Origin: Paracoccaceae bacterium
Lineage (GTDB): Bacteria; Pseudomonadota; Alphaproteobacteria; Rhodobacterales; Rhodobacteraceae
Direction of reading: 5' to 3'
Length of the DNA stretch: 13,348 nucleotides
NCBI GenBank assembly: GCA_030626365.1
Contig: DAOUPC010000036.1
Location: 1 to 13,348, forward strand
The translations under genes were made by a program, and so were the position numbers. Below are positions 7,439-13,348 of the stretch, in pieces. Under the pieces are notes generated by a model that did not search any database, was not told the DNA's origin, and saw only the letters and a list, made by a program, of their open reading frames with translations. Within the stretch, counting starts at the first letter, position 1. Every line of letters starts with the position of its first letter.

Positions 7439-7461
7439 GGGGCCGCGCCCCCGTCGCGGGG
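7439..7461 (+). terminator. Possible weak terminator made of two alternative hairpins
   Basis: GGGGC–CGC–GCCCC (7439–7451) and CCCCG–TCG–CGGGG (7449–7461) are overlapping 5-bp GC stems. They share bases 7449–7451 and so exclude one another. The second is followed by TTT only. The position, after rnr and before a new promoter, suits transcription termination, but the T tract is too short for a confident call. Confidence 0.35.
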
Positions 7462-7462
7462 T

Positions 7463-7491
7463 TTGGCAAAGGCCGTCATGTGTTCTATGAT
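7463..7491 (+). promoter_or_regulatory. Sigma70-type promoter of the polysaccharide operon
   Basis: TTGGCA (7463–7468), a 17-bp spacer, and TATGAT (7486–7491). Each hexamer differs from consensus at one position and the spacing is optimal. The predicted start is near 7498, leaving a leader of about 30 nt before the ATG at 7527. It is the best promoter match I found in the window. Confidence 0.6.
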
Positions 7492-7526
7492 CCGGGACAC
7501 CTGTTTTCCGGAATTGATCGGCAGCC

Positions 7527-8093
7527 ATGAAACACCCGGAAATGAAAAGGATTAAGGGGACACGCCTGGCTTTGCGCCTTGTCGGGCCTGCGGACGCTGC
7601 CTATATCCACGCCCTGCGCACAAACCCCCGTTATAATGGCCACCTTTCGGCGGTGACGGGAACGGTGGAAGATCAGCAAACCTGGATCACCCAGTACAAA
7701 GCAAGAGAAGCTGTCGGGGTCGAGTATTATTACGTGATCGAGCGCCTGCATGATGGCCTGCCATGCGGGGTGGTGCGCCTTTATGATTTCAGGGGGGGCA
7801 CATTTACCTGGGGCAGCTGGATACTGGATCACAACAAGCCCGCAAAAGCGGCTTTGGAGAGCGCCCATCTTGTTTACAAGGCAGCCTTTGAAACACTGAA
7901 CCTGAACAAGGCGGTATTTGATGTGCGCCGAAAAAATAAGCGCGTGATCACCTTTCACGAGCGTTTCGGGGCGACAAGAACTTCAACTGGCAAAGAAGAC
8001 GTATTTTTCGAATACACGCGGGATCGTTTTCAGGAAAACCTTTCTGCCCATCTGACCACAATCAAAACACGGAATGCCACGGAATGCCCATGA
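7527..8093 (+). CDS. GNAT acetyltransferase, probably an amino-sugar N-acetyltransferase
   Basis: A 188-residue RimJ/RimL- or PseH-like GNAT protein and the first gene of the polysaccharide operon. The N terminus has the fold's opening strand and helix (TRLALRLVGPADAAYIHALRTNP). The core strand GVVRLYDF (81–88) and WGSWIL (95–100) follow. The C-terminal part, FDVRRKNKRVITFHERFGA (131–149), then DVFFEYTRDRF, is typical of this subgroup. The usual Q/RxxGxG/A acetyl-CoA loop is not conserved (KPAKAA at 104–109). Because the next two genes make a 3-amino-3,6-dideoxy sugar nucleotide, acetylation of that amine is the likely reaction. This is inferred from context; classical FdtC/QdtC enzymes for this step are beta-helix proteins. 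The last codons lie in a 10-bp tandem duplication. Its stop overlaps the following start (ATGA). Confidence 0.82.
   Translation: MKHPEMKRIKGTRLALRLVGPADAAYIHALRTNPRYNGHLSAVTGTVEDQQTWITQYKAREAVGVEYYYVIERLHDGLPCGVVRLYDFRGGTFTWGSWILDHNKPAKAALESAHLVYKAAFETLNLNKAVFDVRRKNKRVITFHERFGATRTSTGKEDVFFEYTRDRFQENLSAHLTTIKTRNATECP
8069..8088 (+). repeat. 10-bp perfect tandem duplication at the GNAT/ketoisomerase junction
   Basis: ACGGAATGCC is repeated exactly (8069–8078 and 8079–8088). The second copy provides both the GGA ribosome-binding element and an extra in-frame ATG (8084) for the next gene. It also shifts the final codons of the GNAT gene, because 10 is not a multiple of 3. Confidence 0.85.
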
Positions 8094-8521
8094 GTGAACT
8101 TGAAACGAACGATCAGGGCCATGTCCGCCTGATCGACCTTCCGGTGGTGTCGGACCCACGCGGTGATCTGACCTTTGTGGAAGGCGGGCGGCACGTGCCG
8201 TTTGCAATTCAGCGGGTCTATTACCTTTACAACGTTCCGGTTGATGCCGAACGGGGGGGGCATGCCCACCTAGAGCTTGAACAGGTCGTGTTCGCCCTTT
8301 CGGGCAGTTTCCGGTTGAAGATCGACGATGGGCATCAGCAATCGGAATACTGGCTGCGCGACCCCCGCAAGGGGCTTTACATAAACCGTATGATCTGGCG
8401 CGAGATGGACAGTTTCAGTCAGGGCGCGGTCTGTATGGTCCTTGCATCAAAACCCTATGACGAGGCGGATTATATTCGCGATCATGGCAAATTCACCAAT
8501 CTGGTACGGGGCATCAGTTAG
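8090..8521 (+). CDS. fdtA: dTDP-4-keto-6-deoxyglucose 3,4-ketoisomerase (FdtA/QdtA family, WxcM-like cupin)
   Basis: A small cytoplasmic cupin that moves the keto group of dTDP-4-keto-6-deoxyglucose from C4 to C3, preparing it for 3-amination. It has about 143 residues, the normal length. Family motifs in order: DPRGDLTFVEGG, VPFAIQRVYYLYNVP, RGGHAHLELEQ with the two catalytic histidines (residues 58 and 60), ALSGSFRLKIDDG, KGLYINRMIWREM, and VLASKPYDEADYIRD. I chose the ATG at 8090 because it forms an ATGA overlap with the preceding stop and has GGA six bases upstream; an in-frame ATG at 8084 is possible. The sequence does not tell me whether the product leads to Fuc3N (FdtA) or Qui3N (QdtA), so the symbol marks the family only. 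The next gene starts on the last base of its stop codon. Confidence 0.9.
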   Translation: MSELETNDQGHVRLIDLPVVSDPRGDLTFVEGGRHVPFAIQRVYYLYNVPVDAERGGHAHLELEQVVFALSGSFRLKIDDGHQQSEYWLRDPRKGLYINRMIWREMDSFSQGAVCMVLASKPYDEADYIRDHGKFTNLVRGIS

Positions 8522-9612
8522 TGCGCATTGCCTTTCTTGATCCGGGTGCTGCCTATCGGGAACTAAAGCCCGAGATCGACACGGCCATTGCGCGCGTGCT
8601 GGACAGTGGGTGGTACATTCTTGGGCCAGAGGTGGACGCATTCGAGGCCGAATGGGCGACCTATTGCGGGGCAGATCATGCCGTGGGGGTGGCCAATGGC
8701 CTTGATGCGCTGACGCTGGCGTTGCGCGCGCTGGGGGTTGGGGCCGGGGACGAGGTGATCGTGCCCTCAAACACCTATATCGCAACCTGGCTTGCCGTGT
8801 CAGCCGTCGGGGCCACGCCGGTTCCTGTCGAACCCGACCCCGATACCCACAACATCGACCCGGCCCGGATTGGTGCGGCGATCACGCCAAGAACCAGGGT
8901 GTTGTTGGTGGTGCATCTTTATGGTCAGCCCGCAGATCTTGACCCGATCCTGGCGCTGGCCCGCGCGCATGACCTTGCTGTGGTCGAGGATGCGGCACAG
9001 GCCCATGGCGCAGCCTACAAGGGGCGGCGCATCGGGGCACATGGCGATATTGTCTGTTGGAGCTTTTATCCCGGTAAAAACCTTGGGGCGATGGGCGATG
9101 GCGGGGCGATCACCACCAATCGCGCGGATCTGGCCGACAAGGTGCGGATGTTGCGCAACTATGGAAGCCACAAGAAATACGTGAATGAAATACAAGGGGT
9201 GAACAGCCGCCTTGACCCGATTCAGGCGGCGGTTCTAAGGGTAAAGCTGGCCCATCTTGATACCTGGACCGCGCGGCGGCGCAACATGGCGCAGGCGTAC
9301 AAGGCCGGTTTGGCCGGTCAGGACCTGACCCTGCCGCATGTGCCCGAATGGGCCGACCCCGTGTGGCACCTTTTCGTTGTACGCAGCACCCGGCGTGATG
9401 CGTTGCAGGCACAAATGACGACGGCAGGGATCGGCACACTGATCCACTATCCGATTCCACCACATATGCAGACCGCCTATGCCCACCTGAACTTTGACCC
9501 ACAGGATTTTCCCATCGCGCAAAAACTGGCCGATGAGGTGCTAAGCCTGCCAATCGGGCCGCATTTGACAGGGTCGGATATGGGTCGGGTCATCATGGCC
9601 GGTTCCGCATGA
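8521..9612 (+). CDS. fdtB: PLP-dependent sugar 3-aminotransferase (DegT/DnrJ/EryC1, FdtB-like)
   Basis: Transfers an amino group, normally from glutamate, to C3 of the 3-keto-6-deoxyhexose nucleotide made by the preceding enzyme. It has 363 residues, typical of the family. The PLP lysine is Lys186 in SFYPGKNLGAMGDGGAI. Asp157 in VVEDAAQAHGA contacts the pyridine nitrogen, and ANGLDALTLALRALGVGAGD (58–77) forms the phosphate-binding region. RNYGSHKKY and NSRLDPIQAAVL are the usual quinonoid/dimer segments. HYPIPPHMQ (309–317) is the common C-terminal motif of sugar aminotransferases. The start is GTG at 8521, sharing one base with the previous TAG; the protein starts in register with the family. 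Its stop overlaps the flippase start (ATGA). The 3-amino assignment rests mainly on pairing with the FdtA-type gene. A DegT enzyme acting at another carbon cannot be excluded from sequence alone. Confidence 0.9.
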   Translation: MRIAFLDPGAAYRELKPEIDTAIARVLDSGWYILGPEVDAFEAEWATYCGADHAVGVANGLDALTLALRALGVGAGDEVIVPSNTYIATWLAVSAVGATPVPVEPDPDTHNIDPARIGAAITPRTRVLLVVHLYGQPADLDPILALARAHDLAVVEDAAQAHGAAYKGRRIGAHGDIVCWSFYPGKNLGAMGDGGAITTNRADLADKVRMLRNYGSHKKYVNEIQGVNSRLDPIQAAVLRVKLAHLDTWTARRRNMAQAYKAGLAGQDLTLPHVPEWADPVWHLFVVRSTRRDALQAQMTTAGIGTLIHYPIPPHMQTAYAHLNFDPQDFPIAQKLADEVLSLPIGPHLTGSDMGRVIMAGSA

Positions 9613-11117
9613 GCGAAGGGTCGTCATACCGGACGATCCTTCGGTCTTCGTCCATCATGGGGGCGGCATCTGTTATAAATATCCTCTCAAGCCTTGTGAA
9701 AATGAAGGTTGCCGCCGTGCTTTTGGGGCCGGCAGGTGTGGGGTTGATCGGGCTTTACCAGAACCTGATGCAAACGGCGGCCACTGTTTCGTCACTGGGG
9801 CTTGGCACCGTGGGCACCCGCCAGATTGCCGAAGCGAATGCAGACAAGGATGACGCCCGTCTGGCCATTGTCCGGCGTGCCCTGTTTTGGGGAACATTGG
9901 TTCTGGCCGGTCTGGGGGCATTTGGTTTCTGGCTGGCCCGTGACTGGATCGCAGGGGTAATTTTGGGTGATCCGTTGCGGTCTGGCGATATTGCGTGGCT
10001 CGCGCTGGGTGTTGCATTGACTGTGGCGGCAGGGTCGCAGGGGGCGTTGCTGACCGGGTTGCGCCAGATTGGCAATCTTGCACGGGTTCAGGTCGGGTCC
10101 GGTATTCTGGGTGCGGCACTTGGTGTGGCCGCCCTGTCAATCTGGGGGGAACGGGGGCTTTTGGCGATGGTGCTGGTGGCCCCGGTGATGACATTCCTTT
10201 TGGGGCACTATTATGTTGCGCGGTTGGGTTCGGCGCGGCGGTTGGTGCCTTTTGCAGCCCTTGCTGCGCAATGGCGGGTAATGGCCGCGCTGGGCCTTGC
10301 CTTTACCCTTAGTGCGCTGGTCACTACATTCGGGCATCTTCTGGTGCGCATACTTGTCCAGCGCGAACTGGGCATCGATGCCTTGGGTCAATTTCAGGCG
10401 GCCTGGGCAATCGGGATGACCTATCTTGGCTTTGTTCTTGGGGCGATGGCCAAGGATTACTATCCGCGCCTGACGGCAGTGATCCGTGACCACAAGGCGG
10501 CCTGCCGCATGGTGAATGAACAGACCGAGGTGGCGCTTTTGCTTTGTGGACCGGTATTGCTGGCCATGCTGGCCGCGGCCCCCTGGGTGATCCAACTGTT
10601 GTATTCAAACGCGTTTGCCCCGGCGGTGGATATTCTGCGCTGGCAGCTTTTGGGGGATATCCTGAAGGTAATGAGCTGGCCTTTGGGCTTTGTCCTGCTT
10701 GCTATGGGGGCGGGGCGAACATTTGTTGTGACCGAAAGCATCGGGATCGCGACGTTCGTTCTGTGTGTCGCGCTGGGCCTGCCATTGTTTGGCGTGGCAG
10801 CGACGGGCATGGCCTTTCTTGCCCTTTACATGGTTTATCTGCCTCTTGTCTGGTCACTGGCCCGCCGCCGTATCGGGTTCAGTTGGGGTGCCCCAGTCCT
10901 GCGTCAGGCGGGCGCGCTGATTGTCGCGGCAATTTCGGTGGACTTGCTGGCCCGTTTGTCACCCGTTATGGCGGCGGTGGCTGGCATCCCGCTTGCGGCC
11001 CTCTTTGCACTATACGCGGTTGCGCGCCTTGGGCAGATGGCCGACCTTGGCGGGCGAATTGGGCGACTGGCCCGGCTAAGTGCAAAGGTCATGGAGCGGA
11101 TAGGGATCAAAGTATGA
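9609..11117 (+). CDS. wzx: Wzx-type lipid-linked oligosaccharide flippase (O-antigen translocase)
   Basis: A polytopic inner-membrane protein of the PST/MOP superfamily that flips undecaprenyl-pyrophosphate-linked repeat units to the periplasmic face. It has 502 residues with about twelve hydrophobic segments. The N-terminal stretch RTILRSSSIMGAASVINIL, then LGPAGVGLIGLYQNL, is the usual signature of O-antigen/enterobacterial-common-antigen-type flippases. So is GQFQAAWAIGMTYLGFVLGAM followed by AKDYYPRLTAV at 260–291. Basic residues lie in the cytoplasmic loops. The C terminus after about residue 480 is a short amphipathic basic tail. It starts at an ATG overlapping the fdtB stop and ends overlapping the next glycosyltransferase start, so both junctions are ATGA. 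Its presence argues for a Wzx-dependent rather than an ABC-transporter-dependent polysaccharide, although no polymerase is visible here. Confidence 0.9.
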   Translation: MSEGSSYRTILRSSSIMGAASVINILSSLVKMKVAAVLLGPAGVGLIGLYQNLMQTAATVSSLGLGTVGTRQIAEANADKDDARLAIVRRALFWGTLVLAGLGAFGFWLARDWIAGVILGDPLRSGDIAWLALGVALTVAAGSQGALLTGLRQIGNLARVQVGSGILGAALGVAALSIWGERGLLAMVLVAPVMTFLLGHYYVARLGSARRLVPFAALAAQWRVMAALGLAFTLSALVTTFGHLLVRILVQRELGIDALGQFQAAWAIGMTYLGFVLGAMAKDYYPRLTAVIRDHKAACRMVNEQTEVALLLCGPVLLAMLAAAPWVIQLLYSNAFAPAVDILRWQLLGDILKVMSWPLGFVLLAMGAGRTFVVTESIGIATFVLCVALGLPLFGVAATGMAFLALYMVYLPLVWSLARRRIGFSWGAPVLRQAGALIVAAISVDLLARLSPVMAAVAGIPLAALFALYAVARLGQMADLGGRIGRLARLSAKVMERIGIKV

Positions 11118-12175
11118 GCGCGCCCGGCAGCGAAGAAACACCACCAGACGGGCCGGCACAGGAACGCCCGTTCGTTACTTTTGCGCTGTTTGCCTATAAT
11201 CAGGAACAGTTCATTCGCGAGGCTGTCGAAGGCGCATTTTCCCAGACCTATGAACCGTTGGAGATCATCCTGTCGGACGATTGTTCCAGTGACCGCACAT
11301 TTGCGATCATGCAGGAAATGGCGGCGGGGTATGTCGGGCCGCACCGTGTGATCGTGCGCAGAAATGCCTTTAATCTTGGCACGGCGCAGCATGTTCAGTC
11401 TGCGTTCGCGGCATCAAAGGGCGTGCTTTTCATGGTTGCGGCGGGGGATGATATTTCGCTTTCAAACCGTGCCGGGGCGCTTGTGACCGCATGGGACAAG
11501 GCGGGCCGCCCCTCTGGTGTGGTGCATTCAGGGCGCGAGGTTTTTCGCGATACCGGCAACGTTGTGCTGCGTCGCGTCCCCCCCAAACCACATGCACAAG
11601 ACGGTTATGTGTTAAAAGGATATGCGCACGCTGAATGGTTGCCTGCTGCCGCGCCCACATGCGCCTATACGCGGGATGTGTTTGAAAAGTTTGCCCCGCT
11701 TGTCGGGGGCAGCATTATTGAAGATGCACCGCTTTTCATCCGCGCCGCCCTGATCGGTCGCTTTGTTGCTTGCGACAAGGTTTTAGTACGTCAGCGGCTT
11801 CATGACGAAAACAATGGCTCGGGTTACCAAATAAGCGAACCGGCAAGATGGAACCGGTTCATCCAAAGCAAGATGGTCGCTTTTCGCAACATGCAGACCG
11901 ATCTGAACCATTGGCAGGGCGACATTCCCCCGGGGTTGCGCATTCAGATTGAAAAACGGCTTTTGGCAGTTTCAAATTCTGCGGCTGGCCTGTTTCTTCC
12001 TGAAACCAGACCCCTGTGCCTTGTTACAAAGATGCGGTTCGCCCTGAAAATGACAGGCGCGCCAGTGGTCGCGAAAAATTTCAGGCTGCGTGTCGAATAC
12101 GCGCTCAGCTTTTTTGGCTTTGATTTCCATACCCGGCTAAAGTCATTGTTACGTAGAAAACTGTCTGGCGGATAA
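11114..12175 (+). CDS. Family 2 glycosyltransferase
   Basis: A 353-residue cytoplasmic or membrane-associated GT-A enzyme that adds a sugar to a growing lipid-linked repeat. The GT2 features are FVTFALFAYNQEQFIREAV (20–38), the nucleotide-binding Asp pair in ILSDDCSSDRT (52–62, Asp55 and Asp56), the metal-binding AAGDDISLSNR (109–119, Asp112 and Asp113), and IIEDAPLFIRA (201–211), which holds the likely catalytic base. The donor and acceptor are unknown. The reading frame is open far upstream, inside the flippase gene. The true start is the ATG at 11114, because it forms an ATGA overlap with the flippase stop and places the GT2 motif at the normal distance. The C-terminal 120 residues are helical, basic and less conserved. 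An 8-bp gap separates it from the acyltransferase gene. Confidence 0.9.
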   Translation: MSAPGSEETPPDGPAQERPFVTFALFAYNQEQFIREAVEGAFSQTYEPLEIILSDDCSSDRTFAIMQEMAAGYVGPHRVIVRRNAFNLGTAQHVQSAFAASKGVLFMVAAGDDISLSNRAGALVTAWDKAGRPSGVVHSGREVFRDTGNVVLRRVPPKPHAQDGYVLKGYAHAEWLPAAAPTCAYTRDVFEKFAPLVGGSIIEDAPLFIRAALIGRFVACDKVLVRQRLHDENNGSGYQISEPARWNRFIQSKMVAFRNMQTDLNHWQGDIPPGLRIQIEKRLLAVSNSAAGLFLPETRPLCLVTKMRFALKMTGAPVVAKNFRLRVEYALSFFGFDFHTRLKSLLRRKLSGG

Positions 12176-12183
12176 GGGTGCAA

Positions 12184-12840
12184 ATGAATTGGATCAGGAG
12201 GGGCCTGAAAAAGGTCTATGCCTTGGGCTTGCGTCTTGCGTGGTATCTTGGTGGCCAGAAGGAACACCTTCGGTCCGGCAAAGACGTGCCAGTCCGGGGC
12301 TTTATCAGTGAGGATTCCTTTCTGACCTTCCCCAAGAGCATCCATCTTGGCGAAAATGTTCTGATCATGTCAGGTGCGCGGCTGATCTGCGCAGGCATGC
12401 CGCCTTATCTGCAACCGGCGGGGACGATCGAAATCGGCACCGACAGCATCATCCGTGAGGGGGCTATTTTGCAAACTTACGGCGGGGTTATTCGGATTGG
12501 TCAAAACTGCACCATTAACCCTTACTGCATGATTCAGGGCAATGGCGGGGTCCATATCGGCGATAATTCCCTTATCGCGAGCCACGTTTGTATATATTCG
12601 GCAAACCATCGTTTTTCGGACGCCTCCAACCCGATCCGCGCCCAGGGCGAGACATGCCTGGGTGTTCGGATTGGTTCAGATGTCTGGATCGGCGGAGGGG
12701 CAATCATACTTGATGGGGTAAACATCGGCGATGGCGCGGTAATCGCGGCAGGGGCGGTCGTGACCCAGGATGTAGAGGCCAAAGCAGTTATTGCAGGGGT
12801 ACCGGGGAGGCAAGTCGCACTTAGGGGCCCCGGCAAATGA
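12184..12840 (+). CDS. Left-handed beta-helix acyltransferase (WcaF/maltose-acetyltransferase-like)
   Basis: About 218 residues. After a basic, partly hydrophobic N terminus (1–55), the protein shows hexapeptide repeats: IHLGEN, IEIGTDSIIREGA, IRIGQNCTI, VHIGDNSLIA, VRIGSDVWIGGGAII, VNIGDGAVIAAGAVV. The loop SANHRFSDASNPI contains the likely catalytic His (about residue 142) of O-acetyltransferases of this group. The ending AVIAGVPGR is typical. It most likely uses acetyl-CoA to O-acetylate a sugar of the polysaccharide. It could instead N-acetylate the 3-amino sugar as FdtC/QdtC do, since those share the fold. I chose the ATG at 12184 because AAGGG sits just upstream; a GTG at 12178 is in frame. 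Its stop overlaps the next start (ATGA). Confidence 0.87.
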   Translation: MNWIRRGLKKVYALGLRLAWYLGGQKEHLRSGKDVPVRGFISEDSFLTFPKSIHLGENVLIMSGARLICAGMPPYLQPAGTIEIGTDSIIREGAILQTYGGVIRIGQNCTINPYCMIQGNGGVHIGDNSLIASHVCIYSANHRFSDASNPIRAQGETCLGVRIGSDVWIGGGAIILDGVNIGDGAVIAAGAVVTQDVEAKAVIAGVPGRQVALRGPGK

Positions 12841-13348
12841 CCCCCACCCTTTACATAACCCGAAACGGTATGCTGGAACCGCTGGGTCAAAGTCAGGTGA
12901 TGGCCTATTTGCGGGGCTTGTCACAGGATTATCGCATCACCCTTATCAGTTTCGAAAAACCCGAAGATGCCGCCGATACGGCCGCGATGGCGCGAGTCAG
13001 GGCGGAGTGCGCGGCGCATGGTATCCGCTGGTTGCCACAGCGGTTTCACCATCGCCCCAGGGGTCTGGCCCCGGCCTGGAGCATGCTGGTTTTTCTGTGG
13101 CTTTGCCTGCGCGAGGTAAGACAGGGAAATGCGCAACTGATCCATGCGCGTTCATACATACCGGCCACGGTTGCGATGATTGTGGGCCGGCTGACCGGGG
13201 TGCCCTTTATTTTCGACATGCGCGCACTTTGGCCCGAAGAACTGATCACGGCGGGCCGTTTGCGGCGCGGGTCATGGACGCACCGGGCAATTGTCTGGGC
13301 TGAACGCGCCTGTCTGCGCCGGGCCGGGGCGGTGGTATCGCTGAGCGA
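12837..13348 (+). CDS. Family 4 glycosyltransferase, N-terminal part (3' end outside window)
   Basis: An ATG overlapping the acyltransferase stop (ATGA) opens a frame that runs without a stop to the window edge, giving 170 codons. The visible part is the N-terminal acceptor-side Rossmann domain of a GT-B glycosyltransferase. LYITRNGMLEPLGQSQVMAYL is the classic first motif of polysaccharide GT4 enzymes. It is followed by ITLISFEK, QLIHARSYIPATVAM (about 100–114) and VPFIFDMRALWPEE. A hydrophobic helix, WSMLVFLWLCL, near residues 81–91 may rest on the membrane. The nucleotide-sugar-binding C-terminal domain with its EX7E motif would lie beyond the window, so the donor cannot be guessed. The overlapping 170-codon frame at 12791–13303 has no recognisable motifs and is a shadow. 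Confidence 0.9.
   Translation, partial: MTPTLYITRNGMLEPLGQSQVMAYLRGLSQDYRITLISFEKPEDAADTAAMARVRAECAAHGIRWLPQRFHHRPRGLAPAWSMLVFLWLCLREVRQGNAQLIHARSYIPATVAMIVGRLTGVPFIFDMRALWPEELITAGRLRRGSWTHRAIVWAERACLRRAGAVVSLS

Noticed and set aside
7187..7555. A 122-codon plus-strand frame across the rnr 3' end and the repeat-bearing gap
   Set aside because: It runs through the rnr tail in another frame and through the 20-bp repeats and promoter. It has no motif, and the repeats are better explained as non-coding.
10544..11113. A 190-codon open extension upstream of the family 2 glycosyltransferase, inside the flippase gene
   Set aside because: It is rich in Gly, Cys and Arg with no known domain, and it overlies a well-supported flippase frame. 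The ATG at 11114 with its ATGA overlap is the sensible start.

Overview
The window looks like chromosomal DNA of an alphaproteobacterium, most likely the Rhodobacteraceae/Roseobacter group. The evidence is high GC, codons ending in G or C, a Hint-domain protein of the kind common in that family, and a compact dapE–rnr housekeeping block. This placement rests on protein flavour only, because no rRNA or other marker gene is present.

Left part (1–2562). The 3' end of an unrecognised acidic protein gene (1–303, +) converges on two minus-strand genes. These encode a Hint-domain protein (1468–2562, GTG start) and, 78 bp downstream of it, a bacterial ionotropic-glutamate-receptor-like protein (334–1389). 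The latter has a signal peptide and a periplasmic ligand-binding domain split by an M1–pore–M2 insert. Its pore loop aligns with potassium-channel filters but reads NGGFEE where TVGYGD is expected. The Hint protein appears to lack the usual Cys and His catalytic residues.

Middle part (2563–7374). A 361-bp intergenic region separates the leftward genes from a rightward housekeeping block. That block is dapE (lysine and peptidoglycan precursor synthesis), a small ElaA/YjcF-like GNAT acetyltransferase, a DUF2064 glycosyltransferase-like protein and rnr (RNase R). The first three overlap by 4 nt at their start/stop codons, using GTG and TTG starts, so they should be translationally coupled. rnr follows after 31 bp.

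Right part (7375–13348). A 152-bp gap holds a 20-bp direct repeat in two copies, small GC hairpins and a good sigma70-type promoter (TTGGCA–17 bp–TATGAT). It precedes a tightly packed surface-polysaccharide operon: GNAT sugar acetyltransferase, FdtA-type 3,4-ketoisomerase, FdtB-type PLP aminotransferase, Wzx flippase, family 2 glycosyltransferase, left-handed beta-helix acyltransferase and a family 4 glycosyltransferase cut by the window edge. Almost every junction overlaps by 1–4 nt.

The first three enzymes together are expected to turn dTDP-4-keto-6-deoxyglucose into a dTDP-3-acetamido-3,6-dideoxyhexose (Fuc3NAc or Qui3NAc type). The glycosyltransferases would build a lipid-linked repeat unit and Wzx would flip it to the periplasm. 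The rmlA/rmlB genes that supply the precursor, and any Wzy polymerase, are not in this window. No tRNA, rRNA, CRISPR array or insertion sequence was seen.
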